From Pseudoalteromonas sp. MM1 (GTDB lineage: Bacteria > Pseudomonadota > Gammaproteobacteria > Enterobacterales > Alteromonadaceae), in assembly GCF_030296835.1 (NCBI RefSeq), contig NZ_AP027922.1, positions 372,001 through 436,000 of the forward strand: a stretch of 64,000 nt of DNA. The letters run 5' to 3'. Below, one piece after another: positions 48,722-59,160 of this stretch. Made by a program: the position numbers and the translations under genes. Numbering within the stretch: the first letter of the stretch is position 1; every line of letters begins with the position of its first letter. Under the pieces are notes generated by a model. It was not told the origin of the DNA. It saw only the letters and a program-made list of their open reading frames with translations, and ran no database searches.

Positions 48722-49563
48722 TGAAATTACTGTTTGGACAAACCATCTCTTTGCAACTGCGACTTTTTGTCGCAGTGCTTTTGAGCATAGTGCTCATTGC
48801 GGGCGATAAGTTTACACAAGGCGGCACGGTTGTGCGTACAAGCCTTAACACACTTGTCAGCCCATTAATTTACGTTGCCAATCTACCTTACGAAATTTTT
48901 AGCTTAGGTGCTAAAAGCCTACACACTCGCGATCAGCTACTGAGCGAAAACGAAGCACTGAAAAAAAAGCAAATGCTACAAAGCGAGCAATTGCAGCAAT
49001 ATCAATTTTTAGCCCGCGAAAACCAAAAGCTACGCGCTTTACTTGGCTCATCGGCTAAGCAATCTAATCGTAAAAAAATAGCTCAGGTGCTTTCTGTACA
49101 TTCAAACCCTTATAGTCATCAAGTGGTTATTAACCGTGGTACCACCGATGGCCTAAGCGAAGGCCAAGCCGTAATTGATGAAATGGGGGTTGTTGGACAG
49201 TTAACAAAAGTGGGCTCTACCACATCGCGCGTATTACTTATGACCGACACAACCCATGCCACGCCGGTACGTATACTACGAAACGACGTGCGCACCGTCG
49301 TTGAAGGCATAGGTAAAATTAATGTTGTTAAGCTTTCGCATGTACCTCATAGCCTTGATGTTCGCATTGGTGATGTACTTGTGACCTCGGGGCTTGGCGG
49401 TACGTTTCCTGAAGGTTATCCGGTGGCCGTTGTCACCGAAATAAACCGCGATGAAGGACGCCCATTTGCCCAAGTATTTGCAGAGCCTATTGCACAGCTA
49501 GACCGTATTCGTTTGTTGGTTATTTTATGGCGCAATCAACAGGAGCAAATCAGCGATGATTAA
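48721..49563 (+). CDS. mreC: Rod-shape-determining protein MreC
   Basis: MreC is a bitopic protein whose periplasmic part activates PBP2/RodA. A membrane helix (about residues 12-30) is followed by a coiled coil (about 72-108) and two beta-barrel domains with NPYSHQVVINRGTTDGLSEG and VLVTSGLGGTFPEGYPV. The length of 280 aa is typical. It overlaps mreD by eight bases. Confidence 0.95.
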
Positions 49564-50035
49564 TCGTTATTCATTGTTAATTGCCCTAAGCATCTTTTTT
49601 GCTTTAATTATGGCATTAATGCCACTGCCGTTTTCCTTTGAGCCCTTCAGACCTGATTGGGTGTTACTGGTATTAATGTACTGGTCTTTGGCAGTGCCAC
49701 ATAGATTAAATATTGGTACTGCGTGGGTTGTTGGCCTACTCATGGACTTAGCCTTAGGCTCGCCACTAGGAGTAAACTCACTCACGTATTCTATTTGTAT
49801 ATTTGTAACTGCAAGTAACTTTCAAAAAATACGAAACTTTTCGCTTTGGCAGCAAAGCTTATTAGTAGGCTTATTTTTAACCTTGTATCATTTAATGCAA
49901 TTTTGGTTAAATCACTTTCTATTAGGTGTTTATTTTAATCCACAATACCTGTGGCCAGTGGCGACCGGTATGGTTAGCTGGTTTTGGGTATTTTTACTTC
50001 TTCGTAAATACCGTAGACATTTTAGGATCAGGTAA
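49556..50035 (+). CDS. mreD: Rod-shape-determining protein MreD
   Basis: MreD is a small polytopic membrane protein (159 aa, about five helices) of the elongasome. Family features include FRPDWVLLVLMYW (near residues 32-44) and GLLMDLALGSPLGVNSL. It overlaps mreC at its start, and its stop overlaps the maf start by one base. Confidence 0.93.
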   Translation: MINRYSLLIALSIFFALIMALMPLPFSFEPFRPDWVLLVLMYWSLAVPHRLNIGTAWVVGLLMDLALGSPLGVNSLTYSICIFVTASNFQKIRNFSLWQQSLLVGLFLTLYHLMQFWLNHFLLGVYFNPQYLWPVATGMVSWFWVFLLLRKYRRHFRIR

Positions 50036-50604
50036 TGACAACCGCAGTATATTTGGCATCAGCTTCTCCGCGACGTAAAGAGTTGTTGAGTCAGCTAGGC
50101 ATTGAGTTTGAACAATTTAATGTAGATGCAGACGAAACCCCACTTGCAAACGAGCAGCCTCATGCGTTGGTTGAGCGCTTAGCCCGCTTAAAAGCGCAAA
50201 CAGGTGTAGCGCTTGGTTACACAGACCGCCCTGTGCTTGGTAGCGACACTGTGGTTGTTATTGATAACGAATCACTGGGTAAGCCACGCGATAAAAACGA
50301 TTTCATTACAACACTTAAACGTTTATCGGGTAATACACATCAAGTGCTTACTGCTGTTGCTTTTGCTACACAAACAGACGTACTAAGCTGTGTAGTGAGT
50401 ACCGATGTGACCTTTAAAACCCTTAGCGATGAAGAAATAGCAGCCTATTGGGAATCTGGTGAGCCACAAGATAAAGCCGGTGGTTATGGCATTCAAGGCT
50501 TAGGTGGTCGCTTTGTTACACACATTGCAGGTAGCTATTTTGCTGTTGTAGGCTTACCTTTATACGAGACCGACCAATTATTACAAGCATTCTTAAGAAG
50601 GTAA
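50035..50604 (+). CDS. maf: Maf-family nucleoside triphosphate pyrophosphatase (YhdE type)
   Basis: Maf proteins hydrolyse non-canonical or dTTP/UTP-type nucleotides to monophosphates; the YhdE subgroup prefers dTTP and UTP. The signature ASASPRRKELLSQLGI (residues 7-22) is clear, as are VLGSDTVV, LGKPRDKND and KAGGYGIQGLGG. The length of 189 aa is usual. It sits between mreD and rng exactly as in E. coli (yhdE). Confidence 0.95.
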   Translation: MTTAVYLASASPRRKELLSQLGIEFEQFNVDADETPLANEQPHALVERLARLKAQTGVALGYTDRPVLGSDTVVVIDNESLGKPRDKNDFITTLKRLSGNTHQVLTAVAFATQTDVLSCVVSTDVTFKTLSDEEIAAYWESGEPQDKAGGYGIQGLGGRFVTHIAGSYFAVVGLPLYETDQLLQAFLRR

Positions 50605-50605
50605 C

Positions 50606-52078
50606 ATGAGTACAGAATTACTAATAAATGTCACGCCAAGTGAAAGCCGTGTTGCCCTAATCGAAAACGGTGTATTACAAGAAATTCAACTAGAGCGAAT
50701 TGGTAACTTAGGTATTGTCGGTAATATTTACTTAGGAAAGATAAGCCGTGTACTACCAGGCATGCAAGCTGCTTTTGTTGATATAGGCCTAGAAAAAGCC
50801 GCTTTTTTACATGCCTCAGACATAGTCAATAGCGCCTCAATAGTTGAGGGTGTAGACGACGAGCCAATCAAAAAAGTACAAGATATACGTGAACTAGTAC
50901 GCCAAGGCCAATACATTATGGTGCAAGTGGTTAAAGATCCGCTGGGCACTAAAGGTGCCAGGCTTACCACCGATATCACTATTCCTTCGCGCTATTTAGT
51001 GTTTATGCCAGATGCTACTCATGTAGGTGTTAGTCAGCGTATAGAAACCGAAGAAGAGCGTGCGCGGCTTAAAAAAATAGTGGCGGAATACGGCGACGAA
51101 AACGGTAGTTTTATTGTCCGTACAGCGGCAGAAGGTGCCAGTGAAGCGGAGCTAAGACACGATGCTGAATTTTTACGAAAGCTATGGCAAAAAATTGTAT
51201 CACGTCGTAAAAAAACCAATAAAGCCAGTATATTACATGAAGATTTAACGCTTGCATTTAGAACTCTGCGTGACTACGTAGGTGAAGATATGGAGCGTAT
51301 TAGGGTTGACTCTAAGCTAACCTATCAAGAACTAAAACTGTTTACTGAAGAGTTTGTACCTTTGCTTTCGCAAGCACTTGAGTACTATCCTGGCGAGCGT
51401 CCTATTTTTGATTTATTTGACGTTGAAACCGAAATTCAAAAAGCGCTACATCGTAAAGTCACACTTAAGTCAGGCGGTTATTTGATCATAGATCAAACCG
51501 AAGCGATGACCACAGTTGATGTGAATACCGGCGCGTTTGTAGGGCATCGTAATTTAGAAGAAACCATTTTTAATACCAATGTGGAAGCCACATCAGCCAT
51601 TGCTAGGCAGCTACGTCTGCGTAACTTAGGTGGTATTATTATTATCGATTTTATCGATATGATCAGCGAAGATCATAAACGCAGAGTATTACATTCATTA
51701 GAATCGGCGTTATCTAAAGACCGTGCAAAAGCCAACATAAACGGCTTAAGCGCATTAGGCTTAGTAGAAATGACCCGAAAGCGCACCCGCGAAAGCCTAG
51801 AGCATATTTTATGTGATGTGTGTCCTGCTTGCTCTGGGCGTGGCTCACAAAAAACAGTTGAAACCGTATGCTACGAAATACTGCGCGAAATAGTGCGTGT
51901 TAACCGTGCTTACGATGCTGATAAATTTATGGTTTATGCAGCGCCTGCGGTAAGTGAAGCCTTACTCAACGATGAGTACCATAACCTAGCCGAACTTGAA
52001 CTATTCATTGGTAAACAGGTCAATATCCAAACAGAGAGCCTATATAGCCAAGAGCAGTTTGATGTGGTAATGATGTAA
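50606..52078 (+). CDS. rng: Ribonuclease G
   Basis: RNase G is an endoribonuclease that trims the 5' end of 16S rRNA and cleaves some mRNAs. It has an N-terminal S1 domain (about residues 38-125; LGIVGNIYLGKISRVLPGMQ), 5'-sensor and DNase I-like regions, the catalytic aspartates in MTTVDVNTG and IIIIDFIDM, and the zinc-link cysteines in CDVCPACSGRG. The 490-aa length and lack of an RNase E C-terminal scaffold identify RNase G. The yhdP start overlaps its stop. Confidence 0.95.
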   Translation: MSTELLINVTPSESRVALIENGVLQEIQLERIGNLGIVGNIYLGKISRVLPGMQAAFVDIGLEKAAFLHASDIVNSASIVEGVDDEPIKKVQDIRELVRQGQYIMVQVVKDPLGTKGARLTTDITIPSRYLVFMPDATHVGVSQRIETEEERARLKKIVAEYGDENGSFIVRTAAEGASEAELRHDAEFLRKLWQKIVSRRKKTNKASILHEDLTLAFRTLRDYVGEDMERIRVDSKLTYQELKLFTEEFVPLLSQALEYYPGERPIFDLFDVETEIQKALHRKVTLKSGGYLIIDQTEAMTTVDVNTGAFVGHRNLEETIFNTNVEATSAIARQLRLRNLGGIIIIDFIDMISEDHKRRVLHSLESALSKDRAKANINGLSALGLVEMTRKRTRESLEHILCDVCPACSGRGSQKTVETVCYEILREIVRVNRAYDADKFMVYAAPAVSEALLNDEYHNLAELELFIGKQVNIQTESLYSQEQFDVVMM

Positions 52079-55000
52079 TGAAAACGAAAGCGGTCTGTTT
52101 TTTTTGTTTTAGAAAGTTATGGCAAACCTGCGCCATAATTTTAGTATTACTGGCCGTAATTGTTTCTATTTTAAAGTACACCTTACCTTATGCAAACGAC
52201 TACAAAGGCGATATAGAAACCTACCTGCACGATAAATTTGCCATTAGTCTTTCTATTGGCGCAATCTCTGCCAGTTGGCATGGTGCCGGCCCTGCCTTAG
52301 TATTAGAAGATCTGTCCTTTAAGGATAACGAAACTGCGCCCATATCGCTCACTATTGCCAAAACAAGCCTAGAACTTAACCTATGGGAGAGCATTAAAGC
52401 CTTTCAGTTAAAGTCTAATTACTTTGTTATTAATGGTTTTCATACCAGTGTAAATATTCAAAATTTATTTAATAACACCAATAACGATGATGTCTCGTTT
52501 GAACAAAAAGAGTTAATTGAAGAGCTGTTTTTAGGAGATACAGGCCACTTTGCTATTGAAAATTCGAGTATTAATTTTATTTTAGAAGATGGTAAAGAGC
52601 GTAAGCTATTACTCGAAAACATAGTATGGCAAAACCAAGATGAACAACACTTAGGAAGCGGCAGCCTCGCTTTGCCAGGTATTAGTGTGGGTAGCTTTGA
52701 CGCACGTATCGCGCTTAGTGGCAAAACCATAGAGCAAATTGCGGGTGATATTTACGTACAAGCAAATAGCGTAGATGTGTCTAATTGGTTAGCACAATAT
52801 ATTAATACTGAAAAACAACAGCTTTACACAGATATAAATTTAAAGTCTTGGCTTAAGCTCGAAAATGGTTTTATCAGCGATGTAAAAATGCAGTGGTTAC
52901 CTAGCTTTGTGCACTGGCAACACAACCAGCAAGCCAAGCAAGTAAGCTTAAGCGAAGGGGGATTTCATTTATTTCCTGAGGCAAACGCTTGGCACCTAAA
53001 AAGCACAGGCCTAACATTTAGTAATAACGACACAACCTGGCCCAGCCTAGAATTTGAAGCAAACTTAGGCAAACATAATAAAGTGTGGCTGCAGCAGGTT
53101 GATCTATCTTTACTGGGTAACTTGGCGTCGTTAACTAATTTTGAAGCATTACAGCCACTTTTAAACCGCAAACCAAGTGGTTTTATTGATCAAGCCTACC
53201 TAGAACTTAATCCAGATGAGCAATGGCAGTTATGGTTTTCTGCTAATAATATTGGCTGGCAAGAAGTGTCAGGCATTCCTGCAGCGCAAGCGCTACGGGT
53301 CTCGGGGCTAATAAATCAGCAGCGCGGGCGAGTGCAGCTATTTGGTGAAAACGGCACTTTAATAACCGGCGACAGCTTCAGTAAAAATATTGATTACAAC
53401 CAAATTAATATCGATCTGGATTTAGCAAAAACAGATAATTACTGGAATGTAAGCAGTAATAATATTTGGTTTGATAATAACGAAGTTACCTTAGCGGCTG
53501 AACTAAATGTAAGCCTTAGCGACGATCCTCGCTTAGATCTATACGCAGAAGCTTATGCCGAGGATGCCACAGTAGCTGGGCACTACTTTCCTTTAAAGGC
53601 AATGAGCCCTCAACTTGTAAGCTACTTAAACGGCGCAATACAGGGTGGGGAAGTGGCTAAAGCGCAAGTATTATTTGCAGGCCCACTTTCAGGTTTTCCT
53701 TTCACAGATGGCAGCGGCCAATTTGATGTACTCGCGCAAATAGATAATGCAACATACGCGTTTGACCCCAATTGGCCGGCTGTAACTAACGCTAATGTAC
53801 AGCTACATTTTGCTAACGAGCGAATGGATATTTATAGTCAGCAAGGCCAGCTAGTTAATTTAGAAGTAGGTGATAGCGTGCAAGTCAGTATTGCCGATTT
53901 AATGCATGCTGATGAACTCATTGTACAAATAGACAAACGCGCACAAATGGAAAAACTGCATGACTTTTTTGCCGCCACGCCGATTGCAAACCCCCTCGCT
54001 AATATTTTTGAAGTGGTGCAGGGTAAAGGCCAAGCAGATGCAAGTGTCACACTTTTAATTGGCTCTAAATTTAAAGGTGGAGCCAGTGTAAGCGGCAAAG
54101 TAAAACTAAACGATTTACCTGTTTATATTGCGGCTCCAGGTATTACGCTTGAAAAACTAAGCGGCGAGCTCAGTTTTGAAAACGATACAATTAGCATGCA
54201 AAACGCCAGTGCTACTTGGTTGGGAATGCCGCTTAGTATTGACTACCGTAGTCAAAGCGATGCACAGCAGTACACAGCTAATATTGATATAACAGCGCTT
54301 TTAAATGCAGATACATTAACAACCCAAGCGCAAGGCGTGCTGAAAGGCTACCTGAGTGGGCAAAGTGAAGTTGATATAGGCCTTTCCCTTAACTTTACCG
54401 AGCAAGGCTTTAATTATCGCGCTCAGGTTAGCTCAGAACTACGTGGCTTAACCAGCACATTACCTGCGCCTTATGGCAAAACAAGTGAACAGGTTTGGCC
54501 GTTAACGGGCATTGTACAAGGCGATGATATTTCAAACCTTATTACAGCTAATGCTAATCAGCAGCTTTATTTTAATGCGATTTTAGAAAACGGCCAGCCG
54601 CAATTTAGCAATATACATATTGTACTTGGCGAACAAGATTTAGGGCTAAACCAAAAAGATTTAAGCGTTAATATCAACCTTGAACAAACACAACTCGAAG
54701 CATGGTTTGAATTAATCGACCAAATTATTAAAGCCGCTAAAGCTAAACCTGAGCAGCAATCGCCCGGTATTATGCCGCCATTAAATGAAGTGGTTGCGCA
54801 TATTGACAAGGTTAATGCCAGCGACATTATTTTTAACGATTTTGAAATGCGCTTAGCGCCCCAGCAAAACGATTTATATTTAAAGCTTAATGCCAAAGAA
54901 CTGCGTGCAGGGGTGTTTATTCCCAGCTCTCAGCCAAGCCAGCCGATACGTATAAATAGCGATTACTTAAGACTTAACTTTGCACCTAAAGCACAAGAGG

Positions 55001-55935
55001 AACTTGAGGTCACCGATGTACTGCCAGAGCAAAACCTAGCGTGGCTTAACACAGTACCTGCCATTGAGTTTGAGTGTGCAGATTGTAAAGTGGCCAGTTA
55101 TCAGCTTGATAAAGTGAGTGCGTCGTTGGTCGGTGAGGGCGATAAGCTCACTATTTCTGAGCTTGTAGTTGATAAGGGCGACCATATTTTACGTACCAAA
55201 GGGCAATGGCAAGGTGGCTTTACGCAATTTAATGGTGAGCTTAAAAGTGACGATATAGGCGCGCTATTTGATGAATTTGATATCACCACCGCAATAAAAG
55301 ATTCAAAAGCCGATATTAACTACAACCTGGCTTGGCAAGGCGCCCCGTATGACTTTGATATACCGAGTTTAGGCGGTGAAGTTAAGTGGGATTTAGGTGA
55401 AGGCCACATTGCTGAAATAAGTGATGGTGGGGCACGTGTATTTTCGTTACTTAGCCTTGACTCGTTAGTGCGTAAATTAAAACTCGATTTTAGAGATGTA
55501 TTTTCAAAAGGTTTTTTTTATAACAGCTTAAAAGGCTCTATGCAGCTGGATAAAGGTATAGCCTACACGAAAAATACCAAAATGGATGGCGTGCCAGCCG
55601 ATTTAACGATTAACGGCTATGCTAATTTAAACACCCTTGAAATAGATTACGATTTAGCTGTGGCACCACAAGTAACATCTAGTATTCCAGTTATTGTGGC
55701 TTGGATGGTTAATCCTGTTACGGGGCTTGCTGCACTCGCGCTTGATAAAGTTATTCACTCAGCAAGGGTGATCTCTGAAATTAACTTTAAAGTAACTGGA
55801 AAAATGAATGACCCTGTTGTGCAAGAGCTTGACCGTAAAAGTAAAGAAGTGACCTTACCGCAAGCTGCGCAAAATCAGCCGCAAGCAGCTAGTACACTCA
55901 CACTTAAAGATGCCGCGGTAACTGCAACACAATGA
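52078..55935 (+). CDS. yhdP: YhdP, AsmA-like phospholipid transport bridge protein
   Basis: YhdP is a very long AsmA-family protein of 1,285 aa, anchored by an N-terminal helix (about residues 17-37), with a periplasmic repeating beta-groove body. In E. coli, YhdP with TamB and YdbH carries phospholipid to the outer membrane. The DUF3971-type N-terminus and the C-terminal AsmA-like part (WDLGEGHIAEISDGGARVFSL region) are recognisable. It follows rng directly and overlaps the nitrilase gene by four bases. Confidence 0.9.
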   Translation: MKTKAVCFFCFRKLWQTCAIILVLLAVIVSILKYTLPYANDYKGDIETYLHDKFAISLSIGAISASWHGAGPALVLEDLSFKDNETAPISLTIAKTSLELNLWESIKAFQLKSNYFVINGFHTSVNIQNLFNNTNNDDVSFEQKELIEELFLGDTGHFAIENSSINFILEDGKERKLLLENIVWQNQDEQHLGSGSLALPGISVGSFDARIALSGKTIEQIAGDIYVQANSVDVSNWLAQYINTEKQQLYTDINLKSWLKLENGFISDVKMQWLPSFVHWQHNQQAKQVSLSEGGFHLFPEANAWHLKSTGLTFSNNDTTWPSLEFEANLGKHNKVWLQQVDLSLLGNLASLTNFEALQPLLNRKPSGFIDQAYLELNPDEQWQLWFSANNIGWQEVSGIPAAQALRVSGLINQQRGRVQLFGENGTLITGDSFSKNIDYNQINIDLDLAKTDNYWNVSSNNIWFDNNEVTLAAELNVSLSDDPRLDLYAEAYAEDATVAGHYFPLKAMSPQLVSYLNGAIQGGEVAKAQVLFAGPLSGFPFTDGSGQFDVLAQIDNATYAFDPNWPAVTNANVQLHFANERMDIYSQQGQLVNLEVGDSVQVSIADLMHADELIVQIDKRAQMEKLHDFFAATPIANPLANIFEVVQGKGQADASVTLLIGSKFKGGASVSGKVKLNDLPVYIAAPGITLEKLSGELSFENDTISMQNASATWLGMPLSIDYRSQSDAQQYTANIDITALLNADTLTTQAQGVLKGYLSGQSEVDIGLSLNFTEQGFNYRAQVSSELRGLTSTLPAPYGKTSEQVWPLTGIVQGDDISNLITANANQQLYFNAILENGQPQFSNIHIVLGEQDLGLNQKDLSVNINLEQTQLEAWFELIDQIIKAAKAKPEQQSPGIMPPLNEVVAHIDKVNASDIIFNDFEMRLAPQQNDLYLKLNAKELRAGVFIPSSQPSQPIRINSDYLRLNFAPKAQEELEVTDVLPEQNLAWLNTVPAIEFECADCKVASYQLDKVSASLVGEGDKLTISELVVDKGDHILRTKGQWQGGFTQFNGELKSDDIGALFDEFDITTAIKDSKADINYNLAWQGAPYDFDIPSLGGEVKWDLGEGHIAEISDGGARVFSLLSLDSLVRKLKLDFRDVFSKGFFYNSLKGSMQLDKGIAYTKNTKMDGVPADLTINGYANLNTLEIDYDLAVAPQVTSSIPVIVAWMVNPVTGLAALALDKVIHSARVISEINFKVTGKMNDPVVQELDRKSKEVTLPQAAQNQPQAASTLTLKDAAVTATQ

Positions 55936-56759
55936 GTACGCTAAATGCCAATATTATTGCTTTGCAAATGTGCTCAGGTACCAACCCCGACGAAAACATG
56001 GCAACCCTTGCCAATGCGTTAAATAAATTACCCGCAGCCAGGCCACTGCTTGTGTGTCTACCCGAGGCGTTTTTAGTATTTAGTAAAAGTGGCCATGATA
56101 CGCTAAAGGTTGCTAAACGTATTACACACTACAGGCAGCAATTAAGTGCCTTGTGTAAAAAGCATAATATTTGGTTAAATGCGGGCACTATCCCCGAGCC
56201 ACACAAAAATAATAAATACTTTGCGGCCTCGCACTTATTTAATAATCAAGGTGAATGCGTAGCCACGTATAATAAAATGCATTTATTTGATGTTGATGTG
56301 GCGGATAAAACCGCCAGCTATCGAGAATCAGACTTTACTCAAGCAGGCGAAGATGTAGTGGTGGTTGCTACACCGTTTGGTAAAATTGGCTTAACAGTAT
56401 GTTATGATTTGCGCTTTAGTGGATTATTTAGTGCACTTGCGCGCCAAGGGGCTGAAATAATTTTAGTGCCCAGTGCTTTTACAGTCCCTACCGGGCAAGC
56501 ACATTGGCAACCCTTATTAAGAGCACGTGCAATAGAAACGCAATGTTACGTTATTGCAGCGGCTCAGTATGGAACGCATCAAAATGGCCGCCAAACATAC
56601 GGCCACAGTATTATTATTTCACCGTGGGGCGAGCAAATAGCAACGCTTGAAAGTGGGGTAGGGTTTATAAGCGGTTACGCCGAGCTAAACCAGTTAAATA
56701 AAATTAGAAGAGATATGCCCGTGCAATCTCATCAACGATTTAGAGAGCATTTATTATGA
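55932..56759 (+). CDS. Carbon-nitrogen hydrolase, nitrilase superfamily (Nit-like)
   Basis: This 275-aa amidase-type enzyme has the complete Glu-Lys-Cys triad: Glu45 in LPEAFLVF, Lys115 in [11 protein letters not shown] and Cys157 in TVCYDLRF. The pattern resembles Nit1/Nit2-type deaminated-glutathione or omega-amidases, but substrate cannot be set by sequence alone. It overlaps yhdP and tldD by four bases on each side, so it is translated as part of that operon. E. coli lacks a gene here. Confidence 0.88.
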   Translation: MSTLNANIIALQMCSGTNPDENMATLANALNKLPAARPLLVCLPEAFLVFSKSGHDTLKVAKRITHYRQQLSALCKKHNIWLNAGTIPEPHKNNKYFAASHLFNNQGECVATYNKMHLFDVDVADKTASYRESDFTQAGEDVVVVATPFGKIGLTVCYDLRFSGLFSALARQGAEIILVPSAFTVPTGQAHWQPLLRARAIETQCYVIAAAQYGTHQNGRQTYGHSIIISPWGEQIATLESGVGFISGYAELNQLNKIRRDMPVQSHQRFREHLL

Positions 56760-58195
56760 ATTCGGTTGAACAGCATTTATTACACGACAGCCAGCTAAAT
56801 CGAGAAGAACTCGAAAAAACGCTTGGGTATATTCATCAGCACAAAGTGGATTATGCCGATTTATACTTTCAATCAAGCCATCATGAGTCATGGATGCTTG
56901 AAGATGGCTTAGTAAAAGAAGGCTCTTATAATGTTGAGCGCGGAGTCGGTGTACGTGCAGTGAGTGGTGAAAAAACAGGTTTTTCTTACTCTGATGCCAT
57001 TAACCTTGAAGCGTTAAACAAAGCCGCAACGGCCGCTCGTAGCATTGCCGATGCAGGCGAAGATAAAACCATTAAAGTATTTAGCGATGTGAAAGCAAAA
57101 GAGCAATTTGCCCCGCATCAGCCAATATCAAGCATGAGTGACAGCGATAAAGTGAGTTTATTACGTGAGCTTGAAAACTACATTCGTGAACTCGCACCTG
57201 ATGCGCAGCAAGTGATTAGTTCAATGTCGGCGGTATACGAAGAAGTATTAATTGCTGCCAGCGATGGCACGTTTGCTACCGATATACGCCCACTTATTCG
57301 TTTAAACTGCTCCGTTTTACTTGAAAAAAATGGCCGCCGTGAACGCGGTGGCGCAGGGGGCGGTGCACGTTTAGATTATGGTTATTTTAAAGAGCTAGTT
57401 GAAGGCAAGCCGCGCTGGATGGGCTTTGCCGAAGAAGCAGTACGCCAAGCTAAAGTAAACCTAGAGGCAATTGATGCGCCGGCTGGCACAATGGAAGTTG
57501 TACTTGGTAATGGCTGGCCAGGTGTGTTGTTACACGAAGCGGTAGGGCATGGCCTTGAGGGCGACTTTAACCGTAAAGGAGCGTCGGCATTTAGTGGTAA
57601 AGTAGGGCAAAAAGTAGCATCTGAGCTGTGTACTGTAGTTGATGATGGCACCCTGGCTGATCGCCGTGGCTCACTGAACGTTGACGATGAAGGCACACCT
57701 GCAGCTTATAACGTACTTATCGAAAACGGTATATTAAAAGGCTACATGCAAGATAAGCTCAATGCGCGTTTAATGGGCGTAAACCCAACCGGTAATGCAC
57801 GTCGTGAGTCGTATGCGCATTTACCTATGCCACGTATGACTAACACCTATATGTTAGGTGGCGAGCACAGCCAAGCCGATATTATCAGCTCAGTTAAAAA
57901 AGGGATATTTGCACCAAACTTTGGCGGCGGCCAAGTCGATATTACTTCAGGTAAGTTTGTATTTAGCGCATCAGAGGCGTATTTAATTGAAAACGGTAAA
58001 ATTACCCAGCCAATTAAAGGCGCAACGTTAATTGGCAACGGCCCAGAGGTTATGCAGCACATTTCTATGGTAGGTAACGACCTTGCGCTTGATAAAGGCG
58101 TAGGTGTTTGTGGTAAAGATGGGCAAAGCGTGCCGGTAGGCGTAGGGCAACCTAGCCTTAAAATAGACCAACTTACAGTAGGTGGCACCGCTTAA
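56756..58195 (+). CDS. tldD: Metalloprotease TldD
   Basis: TldD and its partner TldE/PmbA form a zinc protease that processes peptides such as microcin B17 and helps degrade unfolded peptides. The zinc site [11 protein letters not shown] has His260, Glu261 and His265 (HExxxH). The 479-aa length is standard. No tldE/pmbA is in the window. It ends the forward mre-rng-yhdP unit and faces the MscS gene. Confidence 0.96.
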   Translation: MNSVEQHLLHDSQLNREELEKTLGYIHQHKVDYADLYFQSSHHESWMLEDGLVKEGSYNVERGVGVRAVSGEKTGFSYSDAINLEALNKAATAARSIADAGEDKTIKVFSDVKAKEQFAPHQPISSMSDSDKVSLLRELENYIRELAPDAQQVISSMSAVYEEVLIAASDGTFATDIRPLIRLNCSVLLEKNGRRERGGAGGGARLDYGYFKELVEGKPRWMGFAEEAVRQAKVNLEAIDAPAGTMEVVLGNGWPGVLLHEAVGHGLEGDFNRKGASAFSGKVGQKVASELCTVVDDGTLADRRGSLNVDDEGTPAAYNVLIENGILKGYMQDKLNARLMGVNPTGNARRESYAHLPMPRMTNTYMLGGEHSQADIISSVKKGIFAPNFGGGQVDITSGKFVFSASEAYLIENGKITQPIKGATLIGNGPEVMQHISMVGNDLALDKGVGVCGKDGQSVPVGVGQPSLKIDQLTVGGTA

Positions 58196-58222
58196 TAAAT
58201 AACCGCCCTAGTAACCTAACAT

Positions 58223-58240
58223 GCGAGGCTTACGCCTCGC
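58223..58240. terminator. Possible hairpin terminator at the tldD/mscS convergent junction
   Basis: GCGAGGC/GCCTCGC with loop TTAC overlaps the last codons and stop of the reverse gene. The T-tract on the forward strand is short (TTTGAT), so termination is only moderately supported. Confidence 0.5.
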
Positions 58241-59066
58241 TTTGATCTTCTTTGTTTTTCTTCGCTTCTTCGTACCACAAATCCATAAAGCTCTCAGTTA
58301 ACTTATGCTCAATCTCAAGGGCCTTATGAGTCGGGCAAAATAGCGTAAAGTTTGCTTTAAATTCTCCAAGCTCTGTAGTGCTAAAATGTATTACAGGCTC
58401 AGGGCCTGAAATTTTAGCATCTAACTTACGCTCTATCATTGAGTTGTAACGGCTTGCTACTTCTTCAAACTCTTCACAATATTGCTTCGCTTTTTCGGTT
58501 AGTGGTGCGTGAATAGGGTAAGGGTTAAAACTTTCTCTTCTTACAATTGTAAAGTGATGGGTGGCAAAACGTTTTACAAAATTTAAATTTTTTATAGAGC
58601 TAGTAATAAGCTTGTTGTTGGGGATGTATATAGTTTTACGTGAAAATTGATAAGTGTGAATATCAATTTCATGCAAGGTGGTTTTTATCCAATCAGTCTC
58701 GGCCACTTCGCCAAAGTAATCACCTACTTGTATCCAGTCACCTACTCTAAATGGGCGCGTCGTAACAAGGTAAAAAAAGCCGATAACACACTGTATAAAC
58801 TCGCGAGTTGCAAGCACTATAGCCACCGCAAACGCAGCAATAGACAGCGCAAAATTTTGTATTTCGGTCGACCACACAAATAGCAACGACAACACCATAA
58901 CAAAATTAATAAAGTGCTTAATGTTATGGGTGATGTAACGAATATCTTTTTCTTTTTTTTCAGCGCGGTTTCTTGCCAGTTTATCAACCAGTACTTTAAG
59001 CACGAAGGCAATGGCAAGCACGAATAGCGACACTAAAAAAGGGTGCATGAGTATGTCTTTAATCAT
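58230..59066 (-). CDS. Small-conductance mechanosensitive channel, MscS family
   Basis: This 278-aa protein is a short MscS-type channel that opens under membrane tension to release solutes. It has three hydrophobic helices (about residues 9-30, 45-66 and 70-100) followed by the MscS beta domain with TRPFRVGDWIQVGDYFGEV and TIYIPNNKLITSS. The pore helix sequence (IAAFAVAIVLATREFIQ) is less glycine-rich than E. coli MscS. I use the ATG; an upstream TTG in frame would add three residues. It is convergent with tldD. Confidence 0.88.
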   Translation of the reverse strand: MIKDILMHPFLVSLFVLAIAFVLKVLVDKLARNRAEKKEKDIRYITHNIKHFINFVMVLSLLFVWSTEIQNFALSIAAFAVAIVLATREFIQCVIGFFYLVTTRPFRVGDWIQVGDYFGEVAETDWIKTTLHEIDIHTYQFSRKTIYIPNNKLITSSIKNLNFVKRFATHHFTIVRRESFNPYPIHAPLTEKAKQYCEEFEEVASRYNSMIERKLDAKISGPEPVIHFSTTELGEFKANFTLFCPTHKALEIEHKLTESFMDLWYEEAKKNKEDQSEA

Positions 59067-59160
59067 AACGTCCAATTACGAGAAGGGATAAGCACACTAA
59101 GTATATTGAGTAATCAAACCAATTAGCAAATTTAACCTGCATAAAATCATTTATTTACAG

